The notes beneath the pieces are model-generated. The model searched no databases, was not told the DNA's origin, and was given only the letters and a program-made list of their open reading frames with translations. DNA of 64,000 nucleotides from Saccoglossus kowalevskii (lineage: Eukaryota > Hemichordata > Enteropneusta > Harrimaniidae). Below are positions 1 to 14,900 of this stretch, piece after piece. Where the stretch lies: positions 299,762 through 363,761 of the forward strand of contig NW_003111970.1 in NCBI RefSeq assembly GCF_000003605.2, written 5' to 3'. Each line of letters begins with the position of its first letter. The first letter of the stretch is position 1. The position numbers and the translations under genes are program-made.

Positions 1-3000
1 CGTCAGACTACATTCACCATTAAATACAAATTGATAATCGGACAGTAGTATTGCATAGCAGTTGGTTTTCGGGTGGGTGTAAACAGATTTTACAAATGCA
101 CCTCATTTGACGCACAGATTTACACTCAAACCAAACCATTTTTCTGTTGTTTTTTTTCCCTTTTCGGTTATTTCTGTCCATGATTGGATAGAAAAAAAAA
201 CGAACTACAAATACTCCAAGATTTTTTTGACTTCATTAAAAATAAAATCGTTTTTGTAGGATGGAAACTTTTTGAGGTCAAAACCCCCCACCCCCAAACT
301 AAAGGAAATAATTTTTTTTATCCGACATCGATCTTTTGACGTCGTCCCTAAGATAGGTTCTGAAATCGATTCTTGGAGTTGACTGCCCAATCAGCAGTAT
401 AAATGCCTGCCAAATACCCTGCACTAGGTTTGGGAGACTAGTTCTAAAACATACAGTTGAAACTAGCAGCTAAACAAAAGCTTGAGACTCAGCTGCTACT
501 ACTATGCCCTGTATTGTCAAAAAAAAAAAAAGAGGAAACGAATGAGAGAAAACGCCTATATTTCGTTGCCATGGCAACACGATATTCCGTAAACTAACTC
601 TACCAATTGACGTTGCATTACTTTTGTACTATGAATTTGTGTACGTACAACACCGACAGCAGTGATTTTGATGTCGAGAAACAGGAGTATTAATACAACA
701 AACAAACAAACACTCATTTGCAATCACACGTACACGAGTAATATCCCATGAGCTATATGTATTTTTTTAATTTTGCAGCTCGTTTCTTCAATCACGATAT
801 GACCCACACTATGTATTAGAAAAAAAAACACACACTTTTTATTTTGATTAGATTTAGAATTATGAATATAATCATTCGAAAACAGTAAATCAAACGGCAT
901 TCCTGAGGGCTTGTATCTAATTTCTGCTGCTGCATTTAATTTGCATTTGTACCAATATACCTAATGTCGATATGGCTCTGATAAGAATCGTTTTTAAATA
1001 GACGCAGATATTTCTATCCCGAAACGGTAATTATGTTTCAATATCTAATCAAACAGCCCTCTGTAATGATAGAAAGACAACATTTAGTTGTGCGTCTGTA
1101 AAGCCTTGATACGTCTCCCAGGCACGTGCTCCGAGTCAAAATATGCATACTGAGGGCACTTTTATCTTTGTTACATCATTTGATTAGATTTCTGAGTATC
1201 AGAACCCACCTGAGTTATGAATACCTTGTGGCCGAGGCAATCAAAATATTGCTTTGCACCCTACAGCCGTCTGAAACGAAACTTCTGATAACAACATTAT
1301 TGGCACGTGTTAGTTAAGTACTTGCAACTCAATGTATTATGAAGTTAGAGCTCAGTGTGGGAGAATTTTATTTTTTGTTATGTTTTACCCCATTCAGCTG
1401 AATATAATACCTGTAGCGACCACTATTGTAAAAAAAGTTCGAATACAATTTTTTTATACCAGTATGGCGTAACAATTACATCATTTACTTAGAACAAATC
1501 TATAAATATTTTCCAAATGTATATCTCTTACTTCCCTTACTACCCTTAGTCACAGTGTCACTATTTCAGTCACTATCATTGAGACTTATTCAGTAAAAAC
1601 AGATACGACAGGAAAATAATGTCAAATATTGAATCACTATGGATTGTCAGCAATTACATTTTAGTTTATTTCACACATACTGCAGTTACCAAAGATAACC
1701 ATCCATGACAAAATCATCTGTACTCACACAAGCATGATGACGTGCAGTATTAATTAAATTTAATTTATAGATTGAAATGAGGTCAGGGGCGGTTCGCGGT
1801 GGATCTGTTCCTTTATTCTGTTCTAATTGAAAAACCATACAACGCCCGTGGGTAAATTGTATGTCCAACCGATTGCTAATCAAAATCCACAAGGTATTGA
1901 TTGGTTGAGTCAAATCATGGGTGAATTTGCTATCTGAGTCAGCATTAAATACAAGTATAATAGTTCCCACGTTTCAGGAATTGCCAATTTGCTTTGTATT
2001 AGGATGCATATTGGATTCAATGTTGGCATACCGTGCTTATTTCAATGCACGGTCATCAATTTATTACATCTGCCTAAATTGATTGTTTCTTCACCGACCA
2101 ACCCGGTCTAGCTAATCTAAATAAGTTGAAAATTAAATTTGTTTGTTTCCAAGGTTGTAACAGTATTCTTTATCGATGTTTATTTTTGTCAAATACATCT
2201 AACATACAGTGGGATCTTGATAACAGTAAACTATTACGTATGTAATTCATTTAGGTTACAATCCAGGAGCTAAATACGCCACCGTATTTTTCGTTAATGT
2301 TCTTTTATTTACATTACGATGAAGGTAAAATCATTGTGTTTCGAAAAGTCGCAAATATCTCTGAAATGAATTATCATACCTGCAGGCAGGGCAGCTATTC
2401 AGACTGTGCAATCAGCAAATTCGTTTTGGTGCAGTGTGATCTCTGTGCTGTTCATTTACACAACTCTCCAAATTAGGTTGCATCTACGTCACTATACGTC
2501 CAGTGTGGTACTGATGAGCTTTATTGCATACAGAACCACTACCTCGGCCACCTAGAACTTTACATAAACAATTGTGTGTCGATGTAAAGATGTTACCTAT
2601 GTGTACTACACATTTTACCGAACATTTGTTATTTGACAATACATGTTTACAAGTAGTGTTGACAAGAAAAACAATCTATGGCAATGGAAAGTAATGCACA
2701 GTCACAGTCGCCGCAAATTTACAACACTAATTCAATATGATTATTTGAAGGAATGCAAGACATCTGTCTGCTATCGGTGTTTATTTAACGTGTCAAACTC
2801 CTGCCTTCATCGAAATTTGGATTTGGAGAACAAAACAAACTACTGAATCCACCTCATTAGCAAATGGCCGCCGAAATCTCACCTCCTCGCGACTTGTTTT
2901 TCGCCACTGTTCTGTTGGCACACCTATCAATGTAATTTGGAACAGTGTTCCCGGCGACCATTTGCAAACAATGTCTGTATAGCGTACTTGAATGGCTGAG

Positions 3001-4460
3001 AAGATAGTTGGTCGCCAACAAACAGGTTCTGTTCTGCAATGTGATTGGCTCAGTTCATTATTTCGACTATAATTAACGTTGTGCAAATGCACCACAAAGG
3101 ACGAGCCATGTTCTGCAATGTCTACAGCGCACAAGAGATATAGTCATTTGCAGGGACGGTGCTAACACCAGAAAATGGCAAATTTATATAATACTTTGGG
3201 CTTCTGTGTCCAGTTAGGGAGTGAATAAGTATCATAATGATAAAAAAAATCACAAATATAATAATAGTCGTAAATAAACAATTCTTTACGGAATTATGGG
3301 TAATAAAATGCCTAGCAATGCGACGGCTGGTACTTTCACTGTGACCATACATTATCACTACACCCTTGAAATAGGATGATACACCAATATCAGATACTGA
3401 AATGGCAGAATAGGTGAATACTTCTGTTATCAATATTTTAATAGTCCATTAAGTCAAGAGAATCAAAGAATCAATTCTCCGTATGGATATTATCCAACAA
3501 CGATTTTTGCACAATGAACTGTCAATTGATAAATTGTCATATTTTTTTGTACTATAAATTGAATGTTCAATCCACGTCTACGTTGAACTGATATCAATTC
3601 ATTTCACTGTCACTTTACAAATAGAAGGTACGTCTTTCTTCGAGTTGCACTAAATTAATACCATGCAACATTCCGTCTGTGCGTCTGATGCGAAGTGACA
3701 AATACGCCTTGTGTTTCCCCTTGATCACAGCACGGGTGGCTGTTATTTGCCCCCCCCCCCTGTCGTCGAGGACAGTCTGAAAGTGACTGATTGTATTAGG
3801 CTTGCATGACGCATATACCTACTCACCTTACTGCATTAGTATCCCACTAACTTTACAATCAGCTTTGTAGATTACATTCAATTTTTAGAGATTCTTACTC
3901 GCGCAAGGAATACAAGAATAACTAGGGCGATGAGGCGCAATGTACTGCTGTGGACTGCGCACATTGGGGTTAAATACCCGAATCTATCATGAATAATTGC
4001 ACTTTGGTGACGTAATTGGAAGTCTGATATCGAACAAGTTAAAAAATGAGAAATGTATTTCAAGAAATACAACCCACGCACTGTTGTGCCAGGATTTATT
4101 TGTCAAGTGAGATGTTGCGTGACTAATGAACGTGTCTTCGCAATAATTAATGTAGCAATTGATGCATGGTTATGCATTAGATTACAATACCCATTCCTCA
4201 TAATATCACGCATGTCTTGAATATTAATTAGTACAAAGAATATGATTTGACAGAACAGTATGTATTTCAAGGAAATCACAAATATTGCAAAACAGGCATA
4301 ACAAGTACGATGTAATGTAATGTAATGTAATGAGCGTTTGACTTGTGATAAAACCATCTACCTACCATCTACTCTGCAGTGAACTAGAGCACACTCTTCT
4401 TGTACGGTACTGTTGTACGGGTAATTTAGTGGCAGGCTATTGCACGCCCCGCTGCATTGC
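1..4460. other. No gene recognised
   Basis: AT-rich sequence with short A/T runs and a small (aac)n tract near 700. All open frames are short and unlike known proteins. It could be intergenic or a very long 5' intron of the receptor. Confidence 0.6.
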
Positions 4461-4585
4461 TTAAAGGGCGGTGGTCGTCGCGCAGCGCGTGTTCGAATTT
4501 CCTGTAATGTATTTTACACGCGCTGTATACGTCGCTATGAGTCCCATATCGAACAGGACGCGGCGCGACGACTGCCGCCCTTTAA
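4461..4585. mobile_element. TTAA-flanked palindromic MITE, copy A
   Basis: A 125-bp element with TTAA at both ends and imperfect inverted arms starting TTAAAGGGCGG and ending CCGCCCTTTAA. The CpG-rich arms contain GTCGTCGCGC. TTAA target duplications are known for piggyBac and Kolobok superfamilies; it carries no protein and would be moved in trans. Copies at 11858 and 44567 share most of the sequence. Confidence 0.85.
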
Positions 4586-7500
4586 CGCGGAAACCACTTA
4601 CAAACCACAGCACAAATTTGACACGTAAGCTTCCAAATTCAAGATGGCTAAACAGGATTTGTCTTCTTGATGTTGCAATTATTGATCTCGGTGGAATATT
4701 CGTCACGTTAAGAGGGCAAATTTTCAAACTTTGGTACGATAAGGAAGTACAGTGCATGCGAATCTGGCATGAATGTTTAATCGCCATATCCTGCACTGTA
4801 TAAGCAGTTTAATTGGATTGTTGAATGATGATTGCCATTTAAGTAACCAACGGCGTAGCATTCCAACTAAATCTGTAGTTAAAACACAACAAGTATGTTG
4901 AGTTACCATCTGGAAATCGACTCAAATTCAAATTAAAGCTTTTCTTCACCAGACTTTCTCGCCCACTTTTTTCTTGTATTCTTCAATATTTTTAGAAATG
5001 AGCCCTAATTTTGGAACCAAACAGACAAAATTTGAGTAAATTTTCAGTTTCTACTAAAAAAAAAAGGGTTATTTTTGTTCCAATCTTCTGAAGGAAGTGC
5101 AGACTATAAACGGGACTATTTTGTGAATTTGTAATAAAAAGAGGGAACTTGTGGTGAAAATGTTAATAGTATGCAGCATTTTTATAGTGATGTTTATATC
5201 ATGAATACCATAGAAATGTCGAGACTATCTGGCCAAAACAATTCTTTATACACTTTTCCCTTTACATTTTCAGAATGCTTGTCACGTGCTCATCGTGGCG
5301 CGTGATGTTAACGAGATAGTGCGATATCTGATTACTTCTGTTATTCGCTCACCTCTACAAACGGTTGCACACAGTTACTACCAAATAATTCACTGTCTCG
5401 CCCATCGCAGGATATGCTCACTGAGCGTGACTGGATCTACTACATAATTACCTTCTAGTACCAGGTCATTAATAGCACATTTGATATGTCACATCCACTT
5501 AAACGAAGACGTGCGCCAGTTTCTTTAATTGATTTAACAGTTCCCTGGGCACTACGGCAATACTGCATATACATACTCACACGCATAAATAATCGTACTC
5601 ACGTCAGTGTGTTAACGCATTTAATACATACACAACTCTTAAGGGACGGTGAAATGACAAGCCAAAGTTAGACAGCGGGTCAATCAGGAAATTAATCAAC
5701 GGCTCAAAAGTGTGTGGCCTATGGGATTGTTCGGTATTTGAAAATAAAATAAATTGTTGATGCAAATGACAACGAAGATATTTCGTTTAATTTGCTGTGT
5801 GCCCTCTTAGTTAGTTATAACTGGTAAGGAGGTTCGCAACTGTGTATACTGCGCATATACCTGCGCATTTACCCATGAATCAATCGTTGATATATACGTG
5901 TGTCCAGACAGGGACAACGGATTGAAATGACGTAACTATTCATATATGTACGAGGAGCAAACAAACAAGCACTGTGACTGAATAATTATGTTTGCAGTAA
6001 AATAAGTCCGGACTGAATTGACGAGTATAGCACAACCAGAGTCACCGAAATTCGAATTGTCATAGAATATACATAAATTAGTATTATTTCTGCATTGGTT
6101 TCCATGGTTTTTTATTCATGAACATTTTTGTCGGTGTCACGAACCGAAAATGTCGTATATAAATTATTGACACGAATAACGTATATTTAATTTAGTGAGC
6201 GTTCAGAGTGATAATATTTTCCCATTACAAAAGGTTGTGTTGTATTATATGCCGTGCCTAGTCACAGAAACCCGCGCTCTTATAGGTTACGTAACTTGCT
6301 CGGTATTCAAGGCTCCGCGTCAAGTGACATTGGGCTCAACACAAATAAAAGTAACAGGGTATAGTATATCACAATAACATTTCCTTAACTTGAATACTCC
6401 TTAGACATAAATGAGATCTCGTTACCAGCGAGAAAATCATGGTTACGTAGATCCGAGGAGCTGTGGACGCGTGAAACAAGTCTCATTGCTCTCTCGCTTT
6501 CGACGAGATCACTGTGTAGCTTTTGTGTTCAGTAGCGTGCGTGTCTCATATTGCACATATAGTAAGTAGTACGGTGATGTTGTGACAAATATCTTCTAAA
6601 TTACGCCGTTCAAATGATACTAAATAATCTTGCAATGAATGATGTGTGCATATAAAAATTAGACATTCATATACCTCACTCGAATAACAGAACACGTGAC
6701 CATATGATTTAAAAAAAATCAACTTGAAACATCTCAACTTGTTACATCTCATTAAAATTATTACAACCATAATATTACATTCAACAAATTGAAATGTGAT
6801 AATCAAAATCCCAATAAGTTTACATTTTGTAATCAATGCTGTTGGCACCTTAAGTTGGTGATATTATTCTGAATACTGACACGTGATAACATCGGCAACG
6901 CGTCGAATGTGCAGCTACAAATTACGCAACTTTGTAAACCGAGCGGAAACACTCATTCAGGCAGACAGTGAAGGAAATTCTAGGAGAAAGACCAACTCTT
7001 TTGATTTGTCGAACTGTCCGTCTCGTGCACAATGACGTAAATTTTGCATAGGAATCAATTAGCCGCAAATTTAACGAAATAACTGTAGCTTCCCATCGAG
7101 CAAGCGCGAGTTCGTTAATGGTTATTCATCACGTGTGTACCCACTTTACGCAATTGTTACGTTTAATCCCTGGACGAGTTCAACCTATATATGACGTATA
7201 CGCGATGAGTGGACACAGTTGGAAGCTCCACATTATGTGTGTACAGTTTATGGAAGAAAAAAAAAACGTCACAGTGACAAATGAATTATTCAATTTAAAT
7301 CTCCACACTTAATGTGAAAGAAAGCGTTTATACCGACAGCGAGTGTTAGCCAAGGGAATCGGCATCTGTATGCAATGCAAGTGCACGCTATGAATGGTAG
7401 AAAGCCCCTTAATCTCGTAATTGAAACTCCTTACCCTGCTGCACACCTGCCAAATTGCTTCACTTATTATGCCCCTCTTCCATACCTGTGTTTGTTTGGA

Positions 7501-9602
7501 AGGTTGATATCAACTTAATTTTTCGCTCTGTCACCGAATTAAATGTTTCTTATGAAGTATAACTGGTTAGACATTACTAGTGTCGATTGTCTTCTGAATA
7601 AATGTGCCATCTCGTTAACGCCCCGTAAATAATTACCATTGCAGGCAATGATCGTTCAGCACGTTACGAAATTAGAATGCCATGGATTAAAAATGAGATA
7701 AGTCCCGCACGTATCCGATCCTTTGTAAACGCACAAACCTAACATCATATATCTGTGATAATGTACGAATGTATGCGTTCTTGTCCCTTGGTTTTTTACC
7801 TAATTGCTGCCTGCGGGGACTCAGTTATATATATATATATATATTAGACACGGACCAGAATTCCACTTCTGTAAATGCAGAATATCGAGGGATTGGTGGA
7901 AATGGTTCGATCGTGCTCGATGCAATGAAAACATCTACGTTGCCGAATATTTAATTGAAATAAAAGTAGATTTGCCTCGAGGCTAACGGGTGATTGAAAA
8001 TGCTTGAATGGAAGATAAAATCTAACCCGTGATGTTTTTTCTTCAAAAGAGCTTATTGCTTATTGTTTAAACTGACAATCTAGAGTTACAATATCCATAC
8101 TCATTGCATTGGCGAATTGTGAAGGGCGATTACACTTTAAATTTCCGTTGCAATCCAGCTAACTGTCGCAGTTTAAATTAATTTTTTATTAGCTTCCTGC
8201 CTGTGAATAACGTCGGGAAATTCACTGTTAATTCATGAACAAGGAAATTGATATCCGTCATGGCGTGAGTTGAAATTCACATAGTACCCCCGGTAGGTGG
8301 TTGTGCGGGGTGGCACTCGATTTGAATTTGAAACGCTTTGCATAGGTGGACCCAGCCTGGAAATATTTGGTTTGCATTACTAACGTGACTGAGTGTTGAC
8401 CATATATTAGTGTACCGGTGATATCAGTGTGTGCAAAGAAAGTCTATATTATGCAGATCCGTTGCCATGTGTGTTCATTTCTCACCGGTTCTTTGTACAG
8501 CTGAGGACACTCTCCGTATATGAGCGAGTTTATACGTGGAGAACGCATGTATCCATTGTGAAAATACAGCAGCCATCCATCCATTATACATTAACCGACT
8601 ATTTCACTGTCTTCGGTGGATACGGTAATCGTCTATAAATAGTAAGTGAAGACACTTACAGATTTAACTTCATGATGTTGTTATTATTACGATATCTCGT
8701 CACGCCGGCTTTATTTGACAATTATGCAGCAAAACAAAATTCTAAAAATGTCAAGTTGCATTAGCCATGATGACAGAATTGTTGACCTCTCACCTTGAGA
8801 TTATACTAGCCTTGTCGAAGTTGATCAGTTAATCCAGCGCATTGTAGCATGCAGAGAACTGGCGTAATATTCAAATCAATAACCGCGTAACAGTATACGA
8901 GACAAGACTGTGTGTGGTGCATCGATAAGGACGAGTAGCTGGAGCAGACTGCCAGGGGACATAACTCAATTGCGGTGGAGCGATGGGACAAGACATGCAC
9001 TATTTTTAAGGGGGAATTGCATGTATATATTTCCTTACAATGTGAACCATACTCCCGGGGGATTTGGTGCGCGTATACTCTCCTTAGAGCTATATGCTAA
9101 CTGAATTCAAAACATGACTCAATTTCCATGGCGTTCTGTACTGAATATTTGTCATAAAACATCGTAGTTTAAAAATGAAACTAACATGTGTAAGCAAACA
9201 AATTTAACTGATTTAAAAATATGTTTAGGGATGTACCATTATAAACTCAGGGTGTTGGATTTGGGACAATTAATCTGCACATTTTTTATACATATTATTA
9301 TAAAGAGAAGAGCAAAAAATCATCCACCACCTAGATCATAATCAATTATTCACCATGGTAATTAACAGTTTTTATACCATCTCACCACCCAGAGTTTTTA
9401 ATGGTCAGTCCCTTATATACAATTCATGTACATCCGCCCGCTAGGCTTTTTATTTGCACACACGACTCCCGCGAGTCTTTGCATATATTCCAATTTCATG
9501 AGTCGGTACAATGTTTTTTACTGTTTTATGCTCCGCGGGTAGCGTAGAATTATGCGTCACGACATCTGCATTTAATCGCTAAGTATTTGGAGATGCAATC
9601 AT
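4586..9602. other. No gene recognised
   Basis: AT-rich sequence with a (ta)n run near 7830 and nothing else distinctive. A segment near 6186-6235 weakly resembles 12227-12275, so part may be an old dispersed repeat. Confidence 0.5.
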
Positions 9603-9764
9603 TAGGGTAAACATGATTGTGTGAAGCGAGGGAACTACTTTTAATCCGCCTTAAAATAGGGTGAACATGATTGTGTGCGGCACGGGAACTACTTTTCATC
9701 CGCCTTACAATAGGGTAAACACGATTGTGTGAAGCGAGGGAACTACTTTTCATCCACCTTAAAA
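9603..9764. repeat. 54-bp tandem repeat, three copies
   Basis: Three adjacent copies starting agggtaaacatgattgtgtg or a close variant, differing at a few bases. It directly precedes a G-rich, C-poor island. Confidence 0.85.
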
Positions 9765-10430
9765 AAATGAAGAAACACTTTTTATTATCTGCAAAAGACG
9801 ATTTGGACAGGGTTGTGTGGTGATGCGAACGGGGGGGGCATAGTTATAAACGGGAGATGATGTGAATAGTGGGTTTAAATAGGATAGGATCAGATAGTGA
9901 CAATGCGTTGTGTTTGAGTGGATTTAAAGGAATTGGGTGGAAGGGTGAAAGTGGGCCTGACTGGATTCTAAATATGTTGGCAGGGGAGAATATTGATATG
10001 GAAGGTCTTAATGGATAGATTAATTATAGATTGTGGGCGTGGTGTTAGATGGGTGATATTATGGAAGAATGAAGTAAGCTCTGTTTGAAGATGATAACTG
10101 GTATGGGCTGGAATGAGTAGACTTGGAAGGATGGTCGAATTGTCCGATAGGTGGTTCAGATGATGAGTTGGTTGGGAGTGGGTGCCAGAGATGAACTCCG
10201 ATGGTAAAGGGCGTACAACGTGGTGGATAATCTAAATTTTAGACTCAGTAGGGTGAATGGAGTGTTGTGAAGAGGGCTCAAATGATAGGTATTTCGTGGC
10301 TGGACAAGTAATAATATATATATAGTATTCTACTGGGTAGTTACTTAGCAGTCCCGTGACAAAGTGTGTGGATCATATGGGTTGGTAGGAAGTGGGTGGA
10401 ATTCGGTGATGATGTTGGATGGGGAGTATT
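9765..10430. other. Strand-skewed (G over C) island without a gene
   Basis: By eye, the + strand is rich in G, T and A with very few C over more than 500 bp, full of gatgg, ggtgg and gtggg words. It may be a decayed GT-rich tandem repeat. I see no coding signal. Confidence 0.6.
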
Positions 10431-10742
10431 TGCATTTGATATATAATGCATTGTCACATTATAACTGCGTTGGTATTCCTTCGCTAAAATGAGTAAATGA
10501 TACGTAATATTCTTCCAATATCGCAATTTTTTAGCAAAATTGTTCTTCATTCTATATCCGATAATATGTCTCCCAGTATGCACACTTGGCATACAATAAA
10601 CATTTTTTTTATTCAACTAGAATACTTGTATTGCAATATAAAACGTCTGGTGCAATACATCGTCATAATAGGTCACGCCCTCTAATGCCGAAACAAGTCT
10701 GTGACGTAAACTCTTTGATCTATAGTCGTCCGACTATCAAAC

Positions 10743-10764
10743 CATGGAGGTAATTACCTCCATG
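10743..10764. repeat. 22-bp perfect palindrome
   Basis: CATGGAGGTAA followed by its exact reverse complement. There is no spacer, so it could extrude as a small hairpin. The function is unknown. Confidence 0.8.
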
Positions 10765-11857
10765 ATCAAACTAATGTTTTTTTTTACCAATTTACCAAAT
10801 AATAACGAACGCTTTACAGCCATTTGCCCATTAAGATTTTCCATACTTCCATCTACGTCGCCCTGACGTCACAGAACCATAGATGTCTTCATCTAGTTGT
10901 GGTTAAAGACTGAATTTAGTATCATCCCATTTTACAGGAAAATGTAATTACGAATGTGAAGAAATAATATAATGCACTAATTAAGTCAGACGAGATTTTG
11001 CGATCAAATCTGACCCGTGATTATTAAACAGGGCCACGTGTTCCAGTCGACAGTTTGCGTCATCGAGATTTATTATACAACATTTCTTTTTATATTTCAC
11101 AATACTATATGACGTGGCGTATCTATCAGCACACATAAGTACATGCAAAGACAATTTTAAAAAGACATATGTTGTTCGGTTAGATTGTTATCAATATACT
11201 TCACTTAGCAACCGTGACGTCATAAGAAGGAACGTGGTTGCTTATGTAACTCGATTTCCTATGTTTTTTCTTTAATACGTCACGTGACTACAGTAGGAGA
11301 TATCAGCATTACATTTCGAAATTAGTATATGGCGGCGAGTAAACATTTTGTTTTGTTACACGCAAGCAGTTTCATAAATCTTCCGATGATGTATTGAACG
11401 CGCTCATCTTCCGTCATTGTCAAACTGGTATATTCGTTATAGTTGGAAACATAGTTTACGTTCGGTTTAATTTCACAATTCGCATATTCCCTGGATTCAC
11501 ATCAGTGCCACTTGCTTGCATTCTTGAATACTACCCCGGGTGTTCAACAAATGGATACATACTAGATCGATAACCACAAACGCCGGAGTCATTGCTAGAT
11601 TATTAGAAACATCGTCGTACCCCGATGAGTGCGGATCACGATGTACATAGCGTCATCACAAAACCTAAGTTAAGCAGTAGTGGTACTCCCAACAGCTTCA
11701 ATACCTGTCCCATGTACACCTCATAACATGACTATAAATTGAAATGTGTAAATATGGAAAATGGGGTTTGTTCCGTCAAATTCTTACCTCCTCTATACCT
11801 GGCGACGCATACGTAATCGGAGACGCGCTTAACAGCATATAACTGTACACACTAGGT
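10765..11857. other. No gene recognised
   Basis: AT-rich unique-looking sequence with scattered CpG words and no exon-like frame. Confidence 0.5.
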
Positions 11858-11989
11858 TTAAAGCGCGGTGGTCGTCGCGCAGCGCGTGTTCGATTTCATG
11901 TCAATAAACAATGTATTTTACACGCGTTGTATACGTCGCTATGAGTCCCATATCGAACAGGACGCGGCGCGACGACTGCCGCTCTTTAA
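11858..11989. mobile_element. TTAA-flanked palindromic MITE, copy B
   Basis: Same family and orientation as the copy at 4461: starts TTAAAGCGCGGTGG, ends GCCGCTCTTTAA, 132 bp. The interior keeps a segment (tcaataaacaatg) that copy A lacks, so A is a deleted form or B an expanded one. Confidence 0.85.
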
Positions 11990-14900
11990 GATTGAAGATT
12001 ATATGTAATGTTCGTCATGAGTATCATGAGTTCATACCATCAGAATACTGGAAATGAAAAAAAATAGGTCATCGGATGATTTTTTGAGATGCAAGTCCGG
12101 AATATTGTGGAAAATGGTCAAAAAATTTATTTTTACACCGGTTTTCAACTTGAAAGGTGAGAATATTTTTAACATGTCAAAATTTTGCTCGGTCACATGG
12201 GATTTAATAAAAAAAGACACTTATAATTTAGTGAGTTTTCAGGGTGATACTAGTTTACCATTGCATTCAATGGAAGGTTTAGCGCAAATGAGTAAGTCCG
12301 GATTTTTGTGATAATACGTAAAATAACGTTAACTTGATAGCAGTGGAAGGACAGTACTGGTGCACTGAATAGAACTAGATAAAGTGTATTCTCCCTAATA
12401 GAGACCATTGCCGGGTTGTACACGTGATAATCTTGTTAATTACGTCAGCTGACATATTCGAAGACTGCTCGCGGCGAACACCTGCGTGAACACTTAACAT
12501 TGGCATTAAACCGCGACTCAATTTTATTCACAATTCCTCAGTTCATTGAACAGTTGCTTTCATGGTGTTGCACAATGGGATATTTACTAGATGGTTCTAT
12601 TTCAACCAACTGCGAACGAGGATGACAGTTATACGACCAGAAATACGTACTCGGTCAACATATCACGTGATGCAGCATTTTTTTGTGACGGGCATGCGCA
12701 TATAGCCACAGTCCCGTTCAGCACACAGAATGAAGCAATCGCGTAGTATGGCGAAGACGCCAACGCAATAAACTCTGCGTATCCACCGGCGTTTGAAACG
12801 TAATATTCGAGGCAAGCGATAATTCAGCATTGAAAAAGGCGGTATTAAATTCTAAGATGTGGAACGAATTTGATGCAAATCGAATAGAAAATATTTCGAC
12901 TGAGTACAATTGAATAAAAGCTACAAATTAGACCAACTACAGCGTGGTGGTAAACATTAGTTCCGAAGTATAAGAGAATTGGGTGGTTGAATGCAATTAC
13001 GTAAAATGATTGGGAAATTGAAAGAGACTCAACGGAAATGAGTGAATGTTGAAAAAAAAATTACGGGTGAAAAAAATATCATGTGTAGGTTATATGAGTA
13101 GATGTATTCATTTACTGCGAATATAACTGATTTTACAATCGAGTTATATAAGTTACAATTGCAAGGCTGTTTCCAGGGGAAACATTTTTAGAAATATATC
13201 GATTTCAACTATTATCGAATGGATTTAAAAGGTACACGTTATCTTAAGTCAATAACTTAATTCTATAATAAAACCGCCACGACTTTATCTGTTCTAAAAA
13301 CAAAACGTAATTTTAACTGAAGAATTCAGTGACGCCGTTGAAACGCAAATTCTAGAAATAATATCAGCTTAACGGGTAATGCTCCTATAATACAAACAAT
13401 ATCGTAAAACCGACTACCGAAGAATATTTGCCCTCCAATCAATTATCGTGTCTGAAATGATACGCTTATCTCAGTCATGCCCCTGTAGGCATGGCTCGGA
13501 TCCAATGTCAGTCAGTACGAGCTACCGTACGGTGCTGGCTACCTCGTTTAACCTATTGGATTTTATAATCGGGGGAATGCATATACGCAGCTTTGTCGCT
13601 AGGGTTCTCACGAGGATTTCTCCGAATTGTATCCGTTTATTTGTGCATTCAAGAAGGTCAGTTCCAATTCGACGTGACAGTTGGGACAGCCAGTTGAGAC
13701 TGTACTCCCCACACAAATCAGTGCCCCTACCAAATCACACACTTGCACAGCAACGTTTTCTCGTGTACTGCGAAGTTGCTCTTCGTTCTATCCCTGCATC
13801 TTCTATTCGCCACCTTGTATCAGTTTAGATATAGTCTTCCGCATTGTGCGCAGGCTGCGTTCAGTTTGATAGAGGCACATGACCTAACCACAGTGACCAG
13901 GAAGCAGCGATTCGCGAAATGGATTTGGTAATCGGATGGTATGATACAACTGGCCAAAACAAGCAGTTTATCAAAACACATGCAGTAACATCATTGGAAT
14001 GAATTTACGTGTACTCGAATCAGTAGCTAACGCGACTGTATGCACTGCGGTGTGGTCGTCAACGTGAAAACACTGAACTTAAATAGCTAAATCCAGTACG
14101 TATTTGTTTCAGGTTTGTGCGGTGAGAACCAAGATATGCAATGTGTATCCATGGAAACAGTCTGTGTTGTTTTTGGTGGAACGGAGTATTATTGTGTCTA
14201 CTGGCCATACACATAAATGCAAGTAAGTTGAAACGTACACACTGATTCCATTCACTGGCGTGAAATGTACATACTGAAAAGCAAATCAAACATAAATGAA
14301 TTAGAGGCTATAATATTTAGATTCAACTTTGTTTCTTTACTCAGACAAAAGATAATATATGCAAACAGATCTCGCACTCTTGCGATATCACTGTCAATCG
14401 CGTCTCGTGTTCATCTTGTTTATACCGTGACGTACAAGACACATGCCGCAAAGCAAATATTACTATTTCCAACATTTTTTTTGCCGTTATTCATTGTAGC
14501 GCTGCTTTAAATGTGCGACATATTCATTTAGACAGAGCTGAGGGAACTTACGGAGAGTATACCTCCTTTACATTAATTATGGAATGCCACAGTCCGAGCG
14601 TGTTCTTTTCCGACGTTCTAATTGTGATCAGATTGGGCACGATTCAACAAGATTTAAGCAATTATCTCTTGATTGGGGCAATTATAGATGGCTACCATGT
14701 GCCCTCTTGTAAAAGCTAAGGTCAATGTATAGACAAGGGTCAGATTATGATGTCATTGCGGTATGTCTCAGTGCACTTTGCGCGTTAAGTCCGCATTCGA
14801 ACATAGAACGAGACGATCAACTGCATAAACAGACGGTAACAGGGCGAAACAAGCGACGCCACGACACAACCAATCAGTATGCATAGTGATGGGTCAAATA

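Noticed and set aside
13448-13828. 126-codon open frame
   Set aside because: No recognised domain, a competing open frame on the opposite strand, and no splice or poly(A) signals forming a gene.
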